From Rhizobium sp. LC145 (GTDB lineage: Bacteria; Pseudomonadota; Alphaproteobacteria; Rhizobiales; Rhizobiaceae), in the NCBI RefSeq assembly GCF_001005825.1, contig NZ_LBHV01000005.1, positions 1-64,000 of the forward strand: 64,000 nt of DNA. The letters are read 5' to 3'. Of this stretch, positions 9,149 to 16,340 are shown piece by piece. Within the stretch, counting starts at the first letter, position 1, and every line of letters starts with the position of its first letter. Under the pieces are notes generated by a model, which was given only the letters and a program-made list of their open reading frames with translations, did not search any database and was not told the origin of the DNA. The position numbers and the translations under genes are program-made.

Positions 9149-9402
9149 TAGAAACGGTCCTCGACGAGGACTTTCACTTTGCCCTTGAGGGTTTCCATCA
9201 GGATGTCGCCGGTCTTTTTGTCGAATGCCAGGTTGTCGGCCTCGGTGCGGACGCAGCGGCGGACTTCTCCAGCCTCCTCATCAGCCATGACGGCATCGCG
9301 CACCTTCTCCCCGTCGAGGTAGACGGTGACTATCTTGCGATCGCCATTCAGCTTGCACCAAGCCGCATAGCCGGGATCGGCCTTGTCCGAAGAAACCCGC
9401 AT
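9148..9402 (-). CDS. Hypothetical phage structural-module protein
   Basis: 84 aa from the ATG at 9402, preferred over the ATG at 9414 because GGAG sits 6 nt before it. Mixed alpha/beta, with many charged residues, no recognised domain. The stop overlaps the terminator gene start region. Similar small genes sit next to tail terminators in rhizobial phages; function unknown. Confidence 0.6.
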   Translation of the reverse strand: MRVSSDKADPGYAAWCKLNGDRKIVTVYLDGEKVRDAVMADEEAGEVRRCVRTEADNLAFDKKTGDILMETLKGKVKVLVEDRF

Positions 9403-9418
9403 ATGATACTCCATGGGA

Positions 9419-9634
9419 ATGTCTGAAAAGCCGCCTCTATCGGACAGCGAGGTTTACGACCTGCTCCACACACTGTGGCTGCACGCTGCGACCGCGCGGG
9501 GAGAAACCGAATATGGCGAAAACACCTTGAAGGCCGCTCGATTGGCGCTGTTTACGCTGCAAGCCGCAATGGTGATGAAAACCGAAGGCGCTACAGTCCG
9601 AATGCCTTCCGAACCTTCGCAGCATTCCGATTGA
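9419..9634 (+). CDS. Small opposite-strand ORF, possible moron
   Basis: 71 aa from the ATG at 9419 (an ATG at 9413 adds two residues). Predicted helical, without membrane segments. It overlaps the 3' end of the gp10-like gene by 44 bp on the other strand. The RBS is poor, so it is the weakest of the plus-strand ORFs inside the late operon. Confidence 0.35.
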   Translation: MSEKPPLSDSEVYDLLHTLWLHAATARGETEYGENTLKAARLALFTLQAAMVMKTEGATVRMPSEPSQHSD

Positions 9635-10037
9635 CGTGAACGGGCCAATTTTGGGCCGCCAGGCGAACGAACCCCGTTCCGGGCCTTCCGTTGGCGCCAT
9701 ACTCCTGATGCCCGGCGTATGCAGCCGTGTAGCCGAAGAACAGGTCATCCTCTAACGAGGATCCGGTGATCACGGCTTCGATTGTTGCGAAGTCGAAGGT
9801 ATAGGTTCGCCCATCGACCGGTTTGGCATTCGGATTGATCCTCGGCATGGCGGATGTCGAAGCCATCAAAGACGCCCAGAGAAAACCAGTTTCCCAAGGC
9901 AGTCGGCCCCCCTCGAAGTCCGGCGTGTTCATCTCTCGCACGACGTCCTTCGCACTCTCGTTCCTAACCGCCTCGATGGCCTCCGGAACCTTTTCTGCCC
10001 ATCCTGAGACAGCAGCCGAAAACGAAAGCTTCGCCAT
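9591..10037 (-). CDS. HK97 gp10-like tail component
   Basis: 148 aa from the ATG at 10037, which overlaps the stop of the head morphogenesis gene (ATGA). An upstream extension of 75 codons exists but overlaps that gene. C-terminal sequence includes YAGHQEYG, the region typical of HK97 gp10-family minor tail proteins that join head and tail. Confidence 0.7.
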   Translation of the reverse strand: MAKLSFSAAVSGWAEKVPEAIEAVRNESAKDVVREMNTPDFEGGRLPWETGFLWASLMASTSAMPRINPNAKPVDGRTYTFDFATIEAVITGSSLEDDLFFGYTAAYAGHQEYGANGRPGTGFVRLAAQNWPVHVNRNAAKVRKAFGL

Positions 10038-11074
10038 CAGGCCGCCCTCGCCCGATACCGGCGGAGACCAGCCGCAATATAGTCGATGTCGTACTCGACC
10101 CGGCACTTGCAGCCTATCCGATGACGGACCGGCGCCTTGGGGTCGTGCGGATACATCAGGTGCGTGCCGTCTGGCGCGACGAACGGCTGATCGATGCCGA
10201 CTGACTGGCCCGACATGGCGATATGCTGAAGCCGAGGATGCTCCGAGCCGGAATGCCTCCACTTCTTCGTCACTTCCTGGGCGGCGATCTTCCCGCCTTC
10301 GATCTGCTGGCGGATAGCGTTATCGCGGACAGAGAAGAGCGCGGTGCGTGTCTCTTCGAGCGCGATCGTCTCTGCCCGAAGGAGCAAGTTGCGATCTGAC
10401 AGCCGGCCAATAATCTTTGCGACTAACTCGCGATCCACTGGCCGATCTTCGCGGATGGCTTTGAGCACCGTGCGGTCAAACCTCCGATCTCTCGTCTTCA
10501 GAGCAAGGTAGGAGCGCATTCCGTCGAGGTTGCCCGACAGGAGGCTTTCCCGAGCCCGAGTGATGAACTCCGCCTGACGAGAAGTGAGGCCTATCACACC
10601 CCCTTCCCTTCGGCCGGTCACGCGATTGACCCGACCGACCACCTCAAGAGCGGTTGCCGTAGGATTGCGCCCCTGCGCCAACCCTGCCTCGAAGGCGATC
10701 CGAAGCGCTTCCCGCTGGTCCTCCACGATGTTCGTCACCAGTGTCGATGACTGCTCCCGGATCAGCCGCTCTGCTTCAAGATTGCGAACGCCGAATTGAA
10801 ACAGCACTCGCGTACCATCGGGCGCCACCAGTTGCGGTAGGCTCTGAACCATGTTCACGCCGCCGGCATTGAATGCCTCCTGTAAGGCGATCTCCAGTGC
10901 AGAGAAAGCTTCCGGTTCGAACTGGATCGCCCGAATGGCTCCGGCTATGTCGCCACGCTCCAATCGCTCGACCACCGTCTTGAGAACGATCGTCGACTTG
11001 ATCGCTTCCACACCTTCGCGGAATGCCGCGGCAAGCCTCGGCTCGTATCTGTCGAGCAGTTCATCGAAGGTCAT
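10037..11074 (-). CDS. Phage minor head protein (SPP1 gp7 / Mu F-like)
   Basis: 345 aa. Long helical N-terminal two thirds, then the C-terminal HRIGCKCRVEY segment (near residues 318-328) that characterises the head morphogenesis family. These proteins are packaged with the portal and assist DNA delivery. Unlike SPP1, here the gene sits downstream of the neck genes. It is translationally coupled to both neighbours. Confidence 0.8.
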   Translation of the reverse strand: MTFDELLDRYEPRLAAAFREGVEAIKSTIVLKTVVERLERGDIAGAIRAIQFEPEAFSALEIALQEAFNAGGVNMVQSLPQLVAPDGTRVLFQFGVRNLEAERLIREQSSTLVTNIVEDQREALRIAFEAGLAQGRNPTATALEVVGRVNRVTGRREGGVIGLTSRQAEFITRARESLLSGNLDGMRSYLALKTRDRRFDRTVLKAIREDRPVDRELVAKIIGRLSDRNLLLRAETIALEETRTALFSVRDNAIRQQIEGGKIAAQEVTKKWRHSGSEHPRLQHIAMSGQSVGIDQPFVAPDGTHLMYPHDPKAPVRHRIGCKCRVEYDIDYIAAGLRRYRARAA

Positions 11075-11433
11075 GCGAGGCGCCCCTGCACGATGTGAAC
11101 CACATCCGTGACTCCGTCATATCGGTTCGGATCACCATTGATGATGCGGAACGTCTTGCCGTTGGCGGTGACGGTGTCGCCGGGGCTGGGCACGATCGCG
11201 AGGCCGACACTGCTGATGTAAATCTGCACATCCCCGGCGAGGATGACCGTGCCGTTTATCTCGTGCGCTTGGTAGGCCATCGGCACGAGCGTGGCCGGAT
11301 AGTCGGTTGGTACCGGCTCGCCTCCCTCTACAGGGTCAGGGCCTTCAAAACGCGTCACCGTGCCCTGCTGACCGTACTTCCCGATCAGACGATGCGCCGT
11401 GGCCTGCAGGCGCGCATAGAGGGCGTTAGGCAT
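11071..11433 (-). CDS. Putative head-tail joining / head closure protein
   Basis: 120 aa, mostly beta, with GDTVTANGKTFRIING near residue 85-99, a pattern common in head completion and stopper proteins. It lies between the connector-like gene and the minor head gene. Exact family not recognised. Confidence 0.55.
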   Translation of the reverse strand: MPNALYARLQATAHRLIGKYGQQGTVTRFEGPDPVEGGEPVPTDYPATLVPMAYQAHEINGTVILAGDVQIYISSVGLAIVPSPGDTVTANGKTFRIINGDPNRYDGVTDVVHIVQGRLA

Positions 11434-11515
11434 CAGCGCCCCTTTCCTTCTTCAACTTCGCGCATAGGTAATCCAGGCATGCGCATTCCCGCGCATCACA
11501 AGGAGCTAATCGCCT

Positions 11516-11683
11516 ATGGGTGTGTCCGTTCTCGTCAGCATCTTGATCACCTTCCTGGTAATCGTGCTGGTTCTGTATCTCGTCAACCGCCTGCCGCTCG
11601 ATGCCCGCATTCGTCAGATCGTCCAGGTCATCGTCGTCATCATCGGCATCATTTCCCTGCTCAGATACTTGGCAGTCTTCTAA
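11516..11683 (+). CDS. Small two-helix membrane protein, Thivi_2564-like
   Basis: 55 aa, too short for most ORF lists. AAGGAG lies 10 nt before the ATG. Two hydrophobic helices (about residues 3-22 and 35-53) are separated by the conserved-looking loop VNRLPLDARIRQ. This pattern matches the Thivi_2564 small membrane protein family found widely in proteobacteria and their prophages; function unknown. It is on the plus strand in the minus-strand head operon, and its stop overlaps the end of the convergent gene by 4 bases. Confidence 0.75.
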   Translation: MGVSVLVSILITFLVIVLVLYLVNRLPLDARIRQIVQVIVVIIGIISLLRYLAVF

Positions 11684-12174
11684 ACCACCAGCACGCCCGG
11701 CAGGCACGGCACGAGGAACGGCCACAGCATGCCCTCGATCGCTGTGACTACCGGCGTTGCCAGAGCCACAACGTCGTCGATGTCTGTTGAAGTGGAGGTT
11801 GAATATTCGACCTCAAGCTGTCCGACTTTCTCGCGTTTCACCGTGGACGTACCTGTCACCACTGGTGACAAGCTGCCGGGATTGGTGAGTTCGAGGAACG
11901 CCGCTTCATACGAGGCGATGACGATCGCCGCAGGGATTTCATCCGAAGGGATCGCTTCCCCATAATAGGTCGTGGCGTCTGTGCGAGGCCATGCCCGCTC
12001 CTGAGCATAACCGCCCGTCCGCCTACCGGTGAACCGTGGCTCGTAACGATCGATAGCCAGGGCGCCACGCTGCCGAGCAGCGGCAATGGCTGCATCGTCA
12101 GTACCTTCCGGGAGGACATAGCCCGCATCCGTCCAGTAAGCCTGCGCCCCCTCATTGGTGCCGTATCCAGCCAT
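11680..12174 (-). CDS. Head-tail connector-like protein (often annotated DnaT-like)
   Basis: 164 aa. The N-terminal region YWTDAGYVLPEG, a RQRGAL..D helix and the TDATTYYGEAIPSDEIP segment match phage proteins that databases label DnaT-like ssDNA binding. In this position (between capsid genes and head completion genes) it is more likely a neck/adaptor protein. ATG start at 12174. Confidence 0.65.
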   Translation of the reverse strand: MAGYGTNEGAQAYWTDAGYVLPEGTDDAAIAAARQRGALAIDRYEPRFTGRRTGGYAQERAWPRTDATTYYGEAIPSDEIPAAIVIASYEAAFLELTNPGSLSPVVTGTSTVKREKVGQLEVEYSTSTSTDIDDVVALATPVVTAIEGMLWPFLVPCLPGVLVV

Positions 12175-12456
12175 CTACGCCTCCAAGGCCTTGTCGATTT
12201 CGGATTGGAGCCGCTCTACCTTCCACAGGTGATGCGGCTTCTTTCCCGTCAGGTCGGCATACTCAGCCCGCAATCGCTCGATCTCAGAGACAAGCGAAGC
12301 ACCCTCAATCACTTCGACCACTGGGCTTGCCTTGAGCAGCATCAGGTATTCAGCACCGAATTCGCCCGAGACCTCACCACTAGCCGGAAGCCGTAGCGGT
12401 CCACCGGTGCTGATGAGATCAAACGGACCATTCGAACGGTTGCGGATCGTGTGCAT
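12175..12456 (-). CDS. Hypothetical head-module protein
   Basis: 93 aa from the ATG at 12456. The N-terminal part is beta-rich (FDLISTGGPLRLPASGEVSG), and the C-terminal part is a helical, charged segment that could form a coiled coil. It follows the Ig-repeat protein with 1 base between. Possibly a small head or decoration protein; no family recognised. Confidence 0.6.
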   Translation of the reverse strand: MHTIRNRSNGPFDLISTGGPLRLPASGEVSGEFGAEYLMLLKASPVVEVIEGASLVSEIERLRAEYADLTGKKPHHLWKVERLQSEIDKALEA

Positions 12457-12457
12457 G

Positions 12458-13183
12458 TCATGCAGCCGCGATGACTGCGGCAGTCCCGGCGCTGGTCGCG
12501 CTGGCATTGCCGGCAGAGTTGGTTCCGGTAACCGTCACGGTGATAACCTTGCCGACATCGCCCTCGACCGGGACATAGGTCGTTGCCGTGGCGCCGGAGA
12601 TGTTCACTCCGTCTGCTTTCCACTGGCGGGTATAGGTCGGCGTCGGCGTACCCGTCCAAGTGCCATTCGTGGCTGTGAGCGTCTGGCCTACCTGAGCCGT
12701 GCCGCTGACCGTCGGAAGGGCCGTGTTGGCGGGTGTCTGGGTTACAGATGCCGTATTTGCCGAATTGGCGGAGGCGCTGCCCTCGCTGTTCGTCGCGGTG
12801 ACGACAACGCGGACGGTCTGGCCTGCGTCTGCGGCTACGAGTGTATAGGTCGCGGATGTCGCGCCACTGATATTCGTTGTGCCACGCTGCCACTGACGGG
12901 TGAACGTCGGAGATGGGTTGCCGGACCATGTTCCCGGCGAAGCCGTAAGAACCTGTCCAACGCGGGCTGTGCCCGAAATGGTCGGGATCGCTGTGTTCGC
13001 AGGAGCGGACAGTGTCTCAACCGATGCCGAGCCGCTTTCCGTGTAAATGCCGATGATCTCGACACTAGCGGTATCCGGCTCCAGGGTCGCGGTTCCGCCC
13101 AATGCGCCGGCAACATGATACGATCCATCGACGTCATGCAGCCCAAGCGGCGTTGCGGTGAGGTTCTTTACGGATTGGGCCAT
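12458..13183 (-). CDS. Ig-like repeat structural protein, probable capsid decoration
   Basis: 241 aa. After an N-terminal ~62-residue domain there are two tandem repeats of about 88 residues, each starting PANTA(I/L)PT(I/V)SGTA and containing GQ(V/T)LTA, (G/N)GTW, TRQW and a TATNS/TGTNS strand. The repeats are strongly alike and Thr/Ala/Gly-rich, typical of bacterial Ig-like folds exposed on virions. Location right after the major capsid gene suggests a head decoration protein that may bind surfaces or glycans. That role is inferred. Confidence 0.75.
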   Translation of the reverse strand: MAQSVKNLTATPLGLHDVDGSYHVAGALGGTATLEPDTASVEIIGIYTESGSASVETLSAPANTAIPTISGTARVGQVLTASPGTWSGNPSPTFTRQWQRGTTNISGATSATYTLVAADAGQTVRVVVTATNSEGSASANSANTASVTQTPANTALPTVSGTAQVGQTLTATNGTWTGTPTPTYTRQWKADGVNISGATATTYVPVEGDVGKVITVTVTGTNSAGNASATSAGTAAVIAAA

Positions 13184-13254
13184 GGAAGCGGTTCCTTCGC
13201 GTCAGAGGTGGCGAGCGGCACGGATGCCGCCCGCTTCTGCCTTGGGAGCAGTGG

Positions 13255-14241
13255 TTAGGCCGCCGGCGGCTGGCTGATACCGTCCAGGTAGCGGAAAGCA
13301 ACCGTGGTCAGCAGCTCCACACCGCCGGTGCGGAAGATGCCGGGGATCTGCCAGTTGAGCGGGCCATCCTGATAGACCGGAAGGAACTGGTGAGGCATCG
13401 GAAGGTGAAGCTTCACATAGTCCTGGTCGTTCTTGTAGACGACCATACGGCCCGTACCGGCTGCCGGTGCGACACCAGCGGTACCGAGCTCGCGCACAGT
13501 ACGGATCGTGAGCGGGCGGCCGGTCGTCATGGTGTAGATGTTGGTCCGCATGACGAAGGACAGGATGGTTTCCATCGTCGTCGCGCTATAGGGCGTGGCG
13601 GCGATGTAGTTGTATGCTTCGACCGGCAGGAGGATGGTGTCTGCCATCTCCACCTCGAACGTGGCGAGGTTGACGCCCTGCAGGCCCAAGTTGATGTCCC
13701 GGACGATCTGCGCCGGGGTCTTTACGCCGACACCATCTTCATTGACCCAGAAGGTCGCAGAGCCCGTGCCATCCGCAGGGACAACCGCGGTGACGACGCC
13801 CGGATAGTTGATCAGGCCGCCGAGGCCCTTCTCGGTACTACCGAGCAGCGTCAGGTCGTACATGAACTTGGTGTAGGCCAAGCGGGCTGCACGAGCGCGA
13901 CGGTTCGGGAGGGATGCACCGATCTGGATGGCGGTGTTGATCTCCTCGATGTTGTACTGGTAGCCGATCGCCGCCAGATGGAAGGTCTTGGTCTGCATGT
14001 CCTGGGAGACATCCGCGACCGGGATATCCTTGGCATAGCCAGACTGGAACTTCGCAGCGCCGGTCAGGTCCGAGGTGTAGGTGAGGATGCCCGGCGACCA
14101 TGCCGGACCGGTGGTGTCGACGTAGATGAGACGGCCGAAATCCCAATCGGGAAAGCGGGTCTCATAGACGGTCTGGTTGATGCGGTACGCCTGACCGGTG
14201 ACAAATGCCAGGGCCTGAGCGTCACGGACGATCTGGTTCAT
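13255..14241 (-). CDS. Phage major capsid protein, DUF2184 type
   Basis: 328 aa. The sequence (YAKDIPVADVSQD, FHLAAIGYQYNIEEI, then a C-terminal YLDGIS end) fits DUF2184 capsid proteins with an HK97-like fold. It is preceded by the cement and protease/scaffold genes, the standard head module order. ATG at 14241; an intergenic gap of 71 bp separates it from the Ig-repeat gene. Confidence 0.85.
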   Translation of the reverse strand: MNQIVRDAQALAFVTGQAYRINQTVYETRFPDWDFGRLIYVDTTGPAWSPGILTYTSDLTGAAKFQSGYAKDIPVADVSQDMQTKTFHLAAIGYQYNIEEINTAIQIGASLPNRRARAARLAYTKFMYDLTLLGSTEKGLGGLINYPGVVTAVVPADGTGSATFWVNEDGVGVKTPAQIVRDINLGLQGVNLATFEVEMADTILLPVEAYNYIAATPYSATTMETILSFVMRTNIYTMTTGRPLTIRTVRELGTAGVAPAAGTGRMVVYKNDQDYVKLHLPMPHQFLPVYQDGPLNWQIPGIFRTGGVELLTTVAFRYLDGISQPPAA

Positions 14242-14244
14242 AGG

Positions 14245-14718
14245 TTATGCTCCTGCCGAGACAGAGGGAACGGGGCGACGGTAGCGGACAATGCCGACAG
14301 CGCCGGACGAGCCGGCTTCATCGAACTGAGCGCCGGGGATGGTGAGAACGGTCGCCGATGCAGCCGCACCGGTCCACGTGCCGTTCGTGACGTTGAAGCG
14401 CGCCTGAGCGCCCTTGGTGACGTTGGCACCGAGCAGCACGCCGATGACACCGCTCTCGCAGATCGCCACGTTGTCGTACTGCTGATAGGTATCGCCGGGG
14501 CGCGGCAGGGTCACGGTAGCCTCGGTGATGCCGAGGACGTTCTGTGCCGCAGCGGTGAGAGGTGCGCAGGTGTGTGCACCGGTACCGGCGATGGCCGGCA
14601 CGCCGAAACCGAGAGCCGTTGCGCCTTCCAGGGTGCGAGTGATGGTATTCCACTCTTCCATGTTGGCGCGGCGGCCCACCGCATAGGCGGCGATATTGTC
14701 GCGATAGGAAATGGGCAT
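14245..14718 (-). CDS. Structural cement protein (Gp24-like)
   Basis: 157 aa. The start region (YRDNIAAYAVGRRAN) and the Ala/Gly/Thr-rich beta pattern are those of phage structural cement proteins that sit next to DUF2184 capsid genes. Such proteins stabilise the expanded capsid lattice. The capsid ATG follows after 3 bases. Confidence 0.75.
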   Translation of the reverse strand: MPISYRDNIAAYAVGRRANMEEWNTITRTLEGATALGFGVPAIAGTGAHTCAPLTAAAQNVLGITEATVTLPRPGDTYQQYDNVAICESGVIGVLLGANVTKGAQARFNVTNGTWTGAAASATVLTIPGAQFDEAGSSGAVGIVRYRRPVPSVSAGA

Positions 14719-14721
14719 GGC

Positions 14722-15825
14722 TTAAGCCTCCTTGCGCCAGGCGTTGAGGTCTTCGACGCTCTTGTTCCAAGCGTCGTTGGTTTGCGTGTGGGCATCGCCC
14801 ATCGGCTTCAGGCCGTCGGATACGACACGGGCGAACGGGTCCGCCGACTTCGCATCCTTGGCAATCGCCTTGAACATGCCGGAGACTTCGGCGTCGGAAG
14901 CGTCCTTCACCATCTCGTCGCCGAGCTTGGCCCGGACGGCGGCCCGGCGAAGATCAGCGTCGGTGCCCTTGATCTCGATCTTGCTGTCGATCGCCTTGAC
15001 GGTCTCGATCAGCGAGGCACGGTCAGCCACCATGCGGTCCACGTCCTCCGGCTTCAGGGCTGCGTCCTGGGCCTTTTTGAGGTCGGCCTTGAGGGTGCCG
15101 ATTTCCTCGTCCTTCGCGGCGAGGGTTGCCTTGTGCTCGCCGGCCGCCGTCTGGAGGTCGGCGATCTGCTTGTTGAAGCCGTCGATCGCGCGCTGCACGA
15201 TCTGGGCGTCCTTGTCGGCCAACTCGACCGAGAGGCCATCAACCATGAGGGTTCGGGTCGTCATTGACCGTTTTCCTTTCCCATCGTCTCCGATTTTCAG
15301 GTGGGAACCGCCCCTGGCAGCGGAGACGACCGCCAGGTGGTTCATGCGAAGGGATGTCTGGATCGCGTCGTACTGCTCGCCCGTAGGCGTGACGCCGTCC
15401 TGAAACTTGAGCTCGGTCGAGTAACCCATGGAGAGCTCGCGCTTGCCGCCCTCGACCTTGGCAATGGCGTTCTTGTCCATGAGGACGAGAGGCACGCGGA
15501 CGAATTCACCGTCACGCACCACCTCTCCGCCGGTCTGGCCGACAGAGTGCTGTTTCCAATTGTCGGCGGAGACGGATTCGGACGGATGGTCGTCGGTCAC
15601 CGGTCGGTAGGCGTAGGAGTGCATCGCATCCTTGGCGAAGACCTCTTCCTCCGGCCGATAGACACGCACCACCGCCTTGTCGCGCAGGCCGTGCTTGTTC
15701 TCGGGGTCAACCTCCGGACCGGTGTAAAGCTGGATGCCGGTACGGGCCACGCGAGCGTCGGCAACGAGGTATCCATCCTGGGTACGGCGGAGGCCGTCCA
15801 GGGCTACAGTGTCGAAGAGTTGCAT
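14722..15825 (-). CDS. Prohead protease-scaffold fusion, DUF2213
   Basis: 367 aa from the ATG at 15825; a TTG ten codons earlier is less plausible. The N-terminal ~180 residues resemble DUF2213 proteases, with VTDDHPSESV and the KRELSMGYSTEL region. The middle (about 200-270) is a long coiled coil of scaffold type, followed by a helical C-terminal tail. Fusions of maturation protease and scaffold are common in this group. The product should be cleaved during head maturation. Confidence 0.8.
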   Translation of the reverse strand: MQLFDTVALDGLRRTQDGYLVADARVARTGIQLYTGPEVDPENKHGLRDKAVVRVYRPEEEVFAKDAMHSYAYRPVTDDHPSESVSADNWKQHSVGQTGGEVVRDGEFVRVPLVLMDKNAIAKVEGGKRELSMGYSTELKFQDGVTPTGEQYDAIQTSLRMNHLAVVSAARGGSHLKIGDDGKGKRSMTTRTLMVDGLSVELADKDAQIVQRAIDGFNKQIADLQTAAGEHKATLAAKDEEIGTLKADLKKAQDAALKPEDVDRMVADRASLIETVKAIDSKIEIKGTDADLRRAAVRAKLGDEMVKDASDAEVSGMFKAIAKDAKSADPFARVVSDGLKPMGDAHTQTNDAWNKSVEDLNAWRKEA

Positions 15826-15866
15826 GCTAGAAACCCCAACCGTTTGAGGGACCAAGAGGCCAACAG

Positions 15867-16340
15867 ATGCTATTTCGCGTTTCCCTGCATCGACACGCGG
15901 TCGGCGAGGTGATTTCGCCAGGTCAGTTTGGAGCGCAGTACCGCGTCTTCAGACCGGGTGGCCCTTACCCCCGTGAGCCGGATTTCACGAGTCTGCTCAT
16001 CGAGATCGCTCTAGAAGCGGCTCGGAAATCGGTCGCCCCGCAGGCTCCATCACGCCTCGACAGCATCTTCACTTGCGAGACCTTCGAGCACGCCAGTATT
16101 TTCCGGGAGAGGTATCGGCAGGGCCAGGGCTCAATCTTCGGCGTGGAACCACAACTGGCGGGCACTCCTCAGTTCAGAGGGAACCTTACTGCCATCTCCA
16201 CGCCTGCCGGACCGAATCCGTATGTCGACTATCTATCTGATTGGGCGCGGGATTACTGGACCACTGAGCCGACAGAGATTTCGGAGATCTTGGTAGGAGG
16301 GCCGGTTGTTGTTGTTACGGACCCCTTACACCACTCTTGA
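15867..16340 (+). CDS. Opposite-strand cargo protein, DUF2441-like (possible ADP-ribosyltransferase fold)
   Basis: 157 aa on the plus strand, between the protease/scaffold and portal genes on minus. AAGAGG lies 9 nt before the ATG. The N-terminal VSLHRHAVGEVISPG strand-turn, the APSRLDSIFTCETFE segment (near residues 58-72) and the acidic WTTEPTEISEILVGG end are reminiscent of DUF2441 and related small ART-like proteins, where an early His/Arg strand, a Ser-rich strand and a late Glu form the active site. This resemblance is tentative. It overlaps the portal 3' end by 15 bp. Likely expressed in the lysogen. Confidence 0.6.
   Translation: MLFRVSLHRHAVGEVISPGQFGAQYRVFRPGGPYPREPDFTSLLIEIALEAARKSVAPQAPSRLDSIFTCETFEHASIFRERYRQGQGSIFGVEPQLAGTPQFRGNLTAISTPAGPNPYVDYLSDWARDYWTTEPTEISEILVGGPVVVVTDPLHHS

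Noticed and set aside
13390..15267. 625-aa plus-strand ORF
   Set aside because: Antisense shadow of the capsid, cement and protease genes; composition follows the high-GC opposite strand and no RBS was seen.
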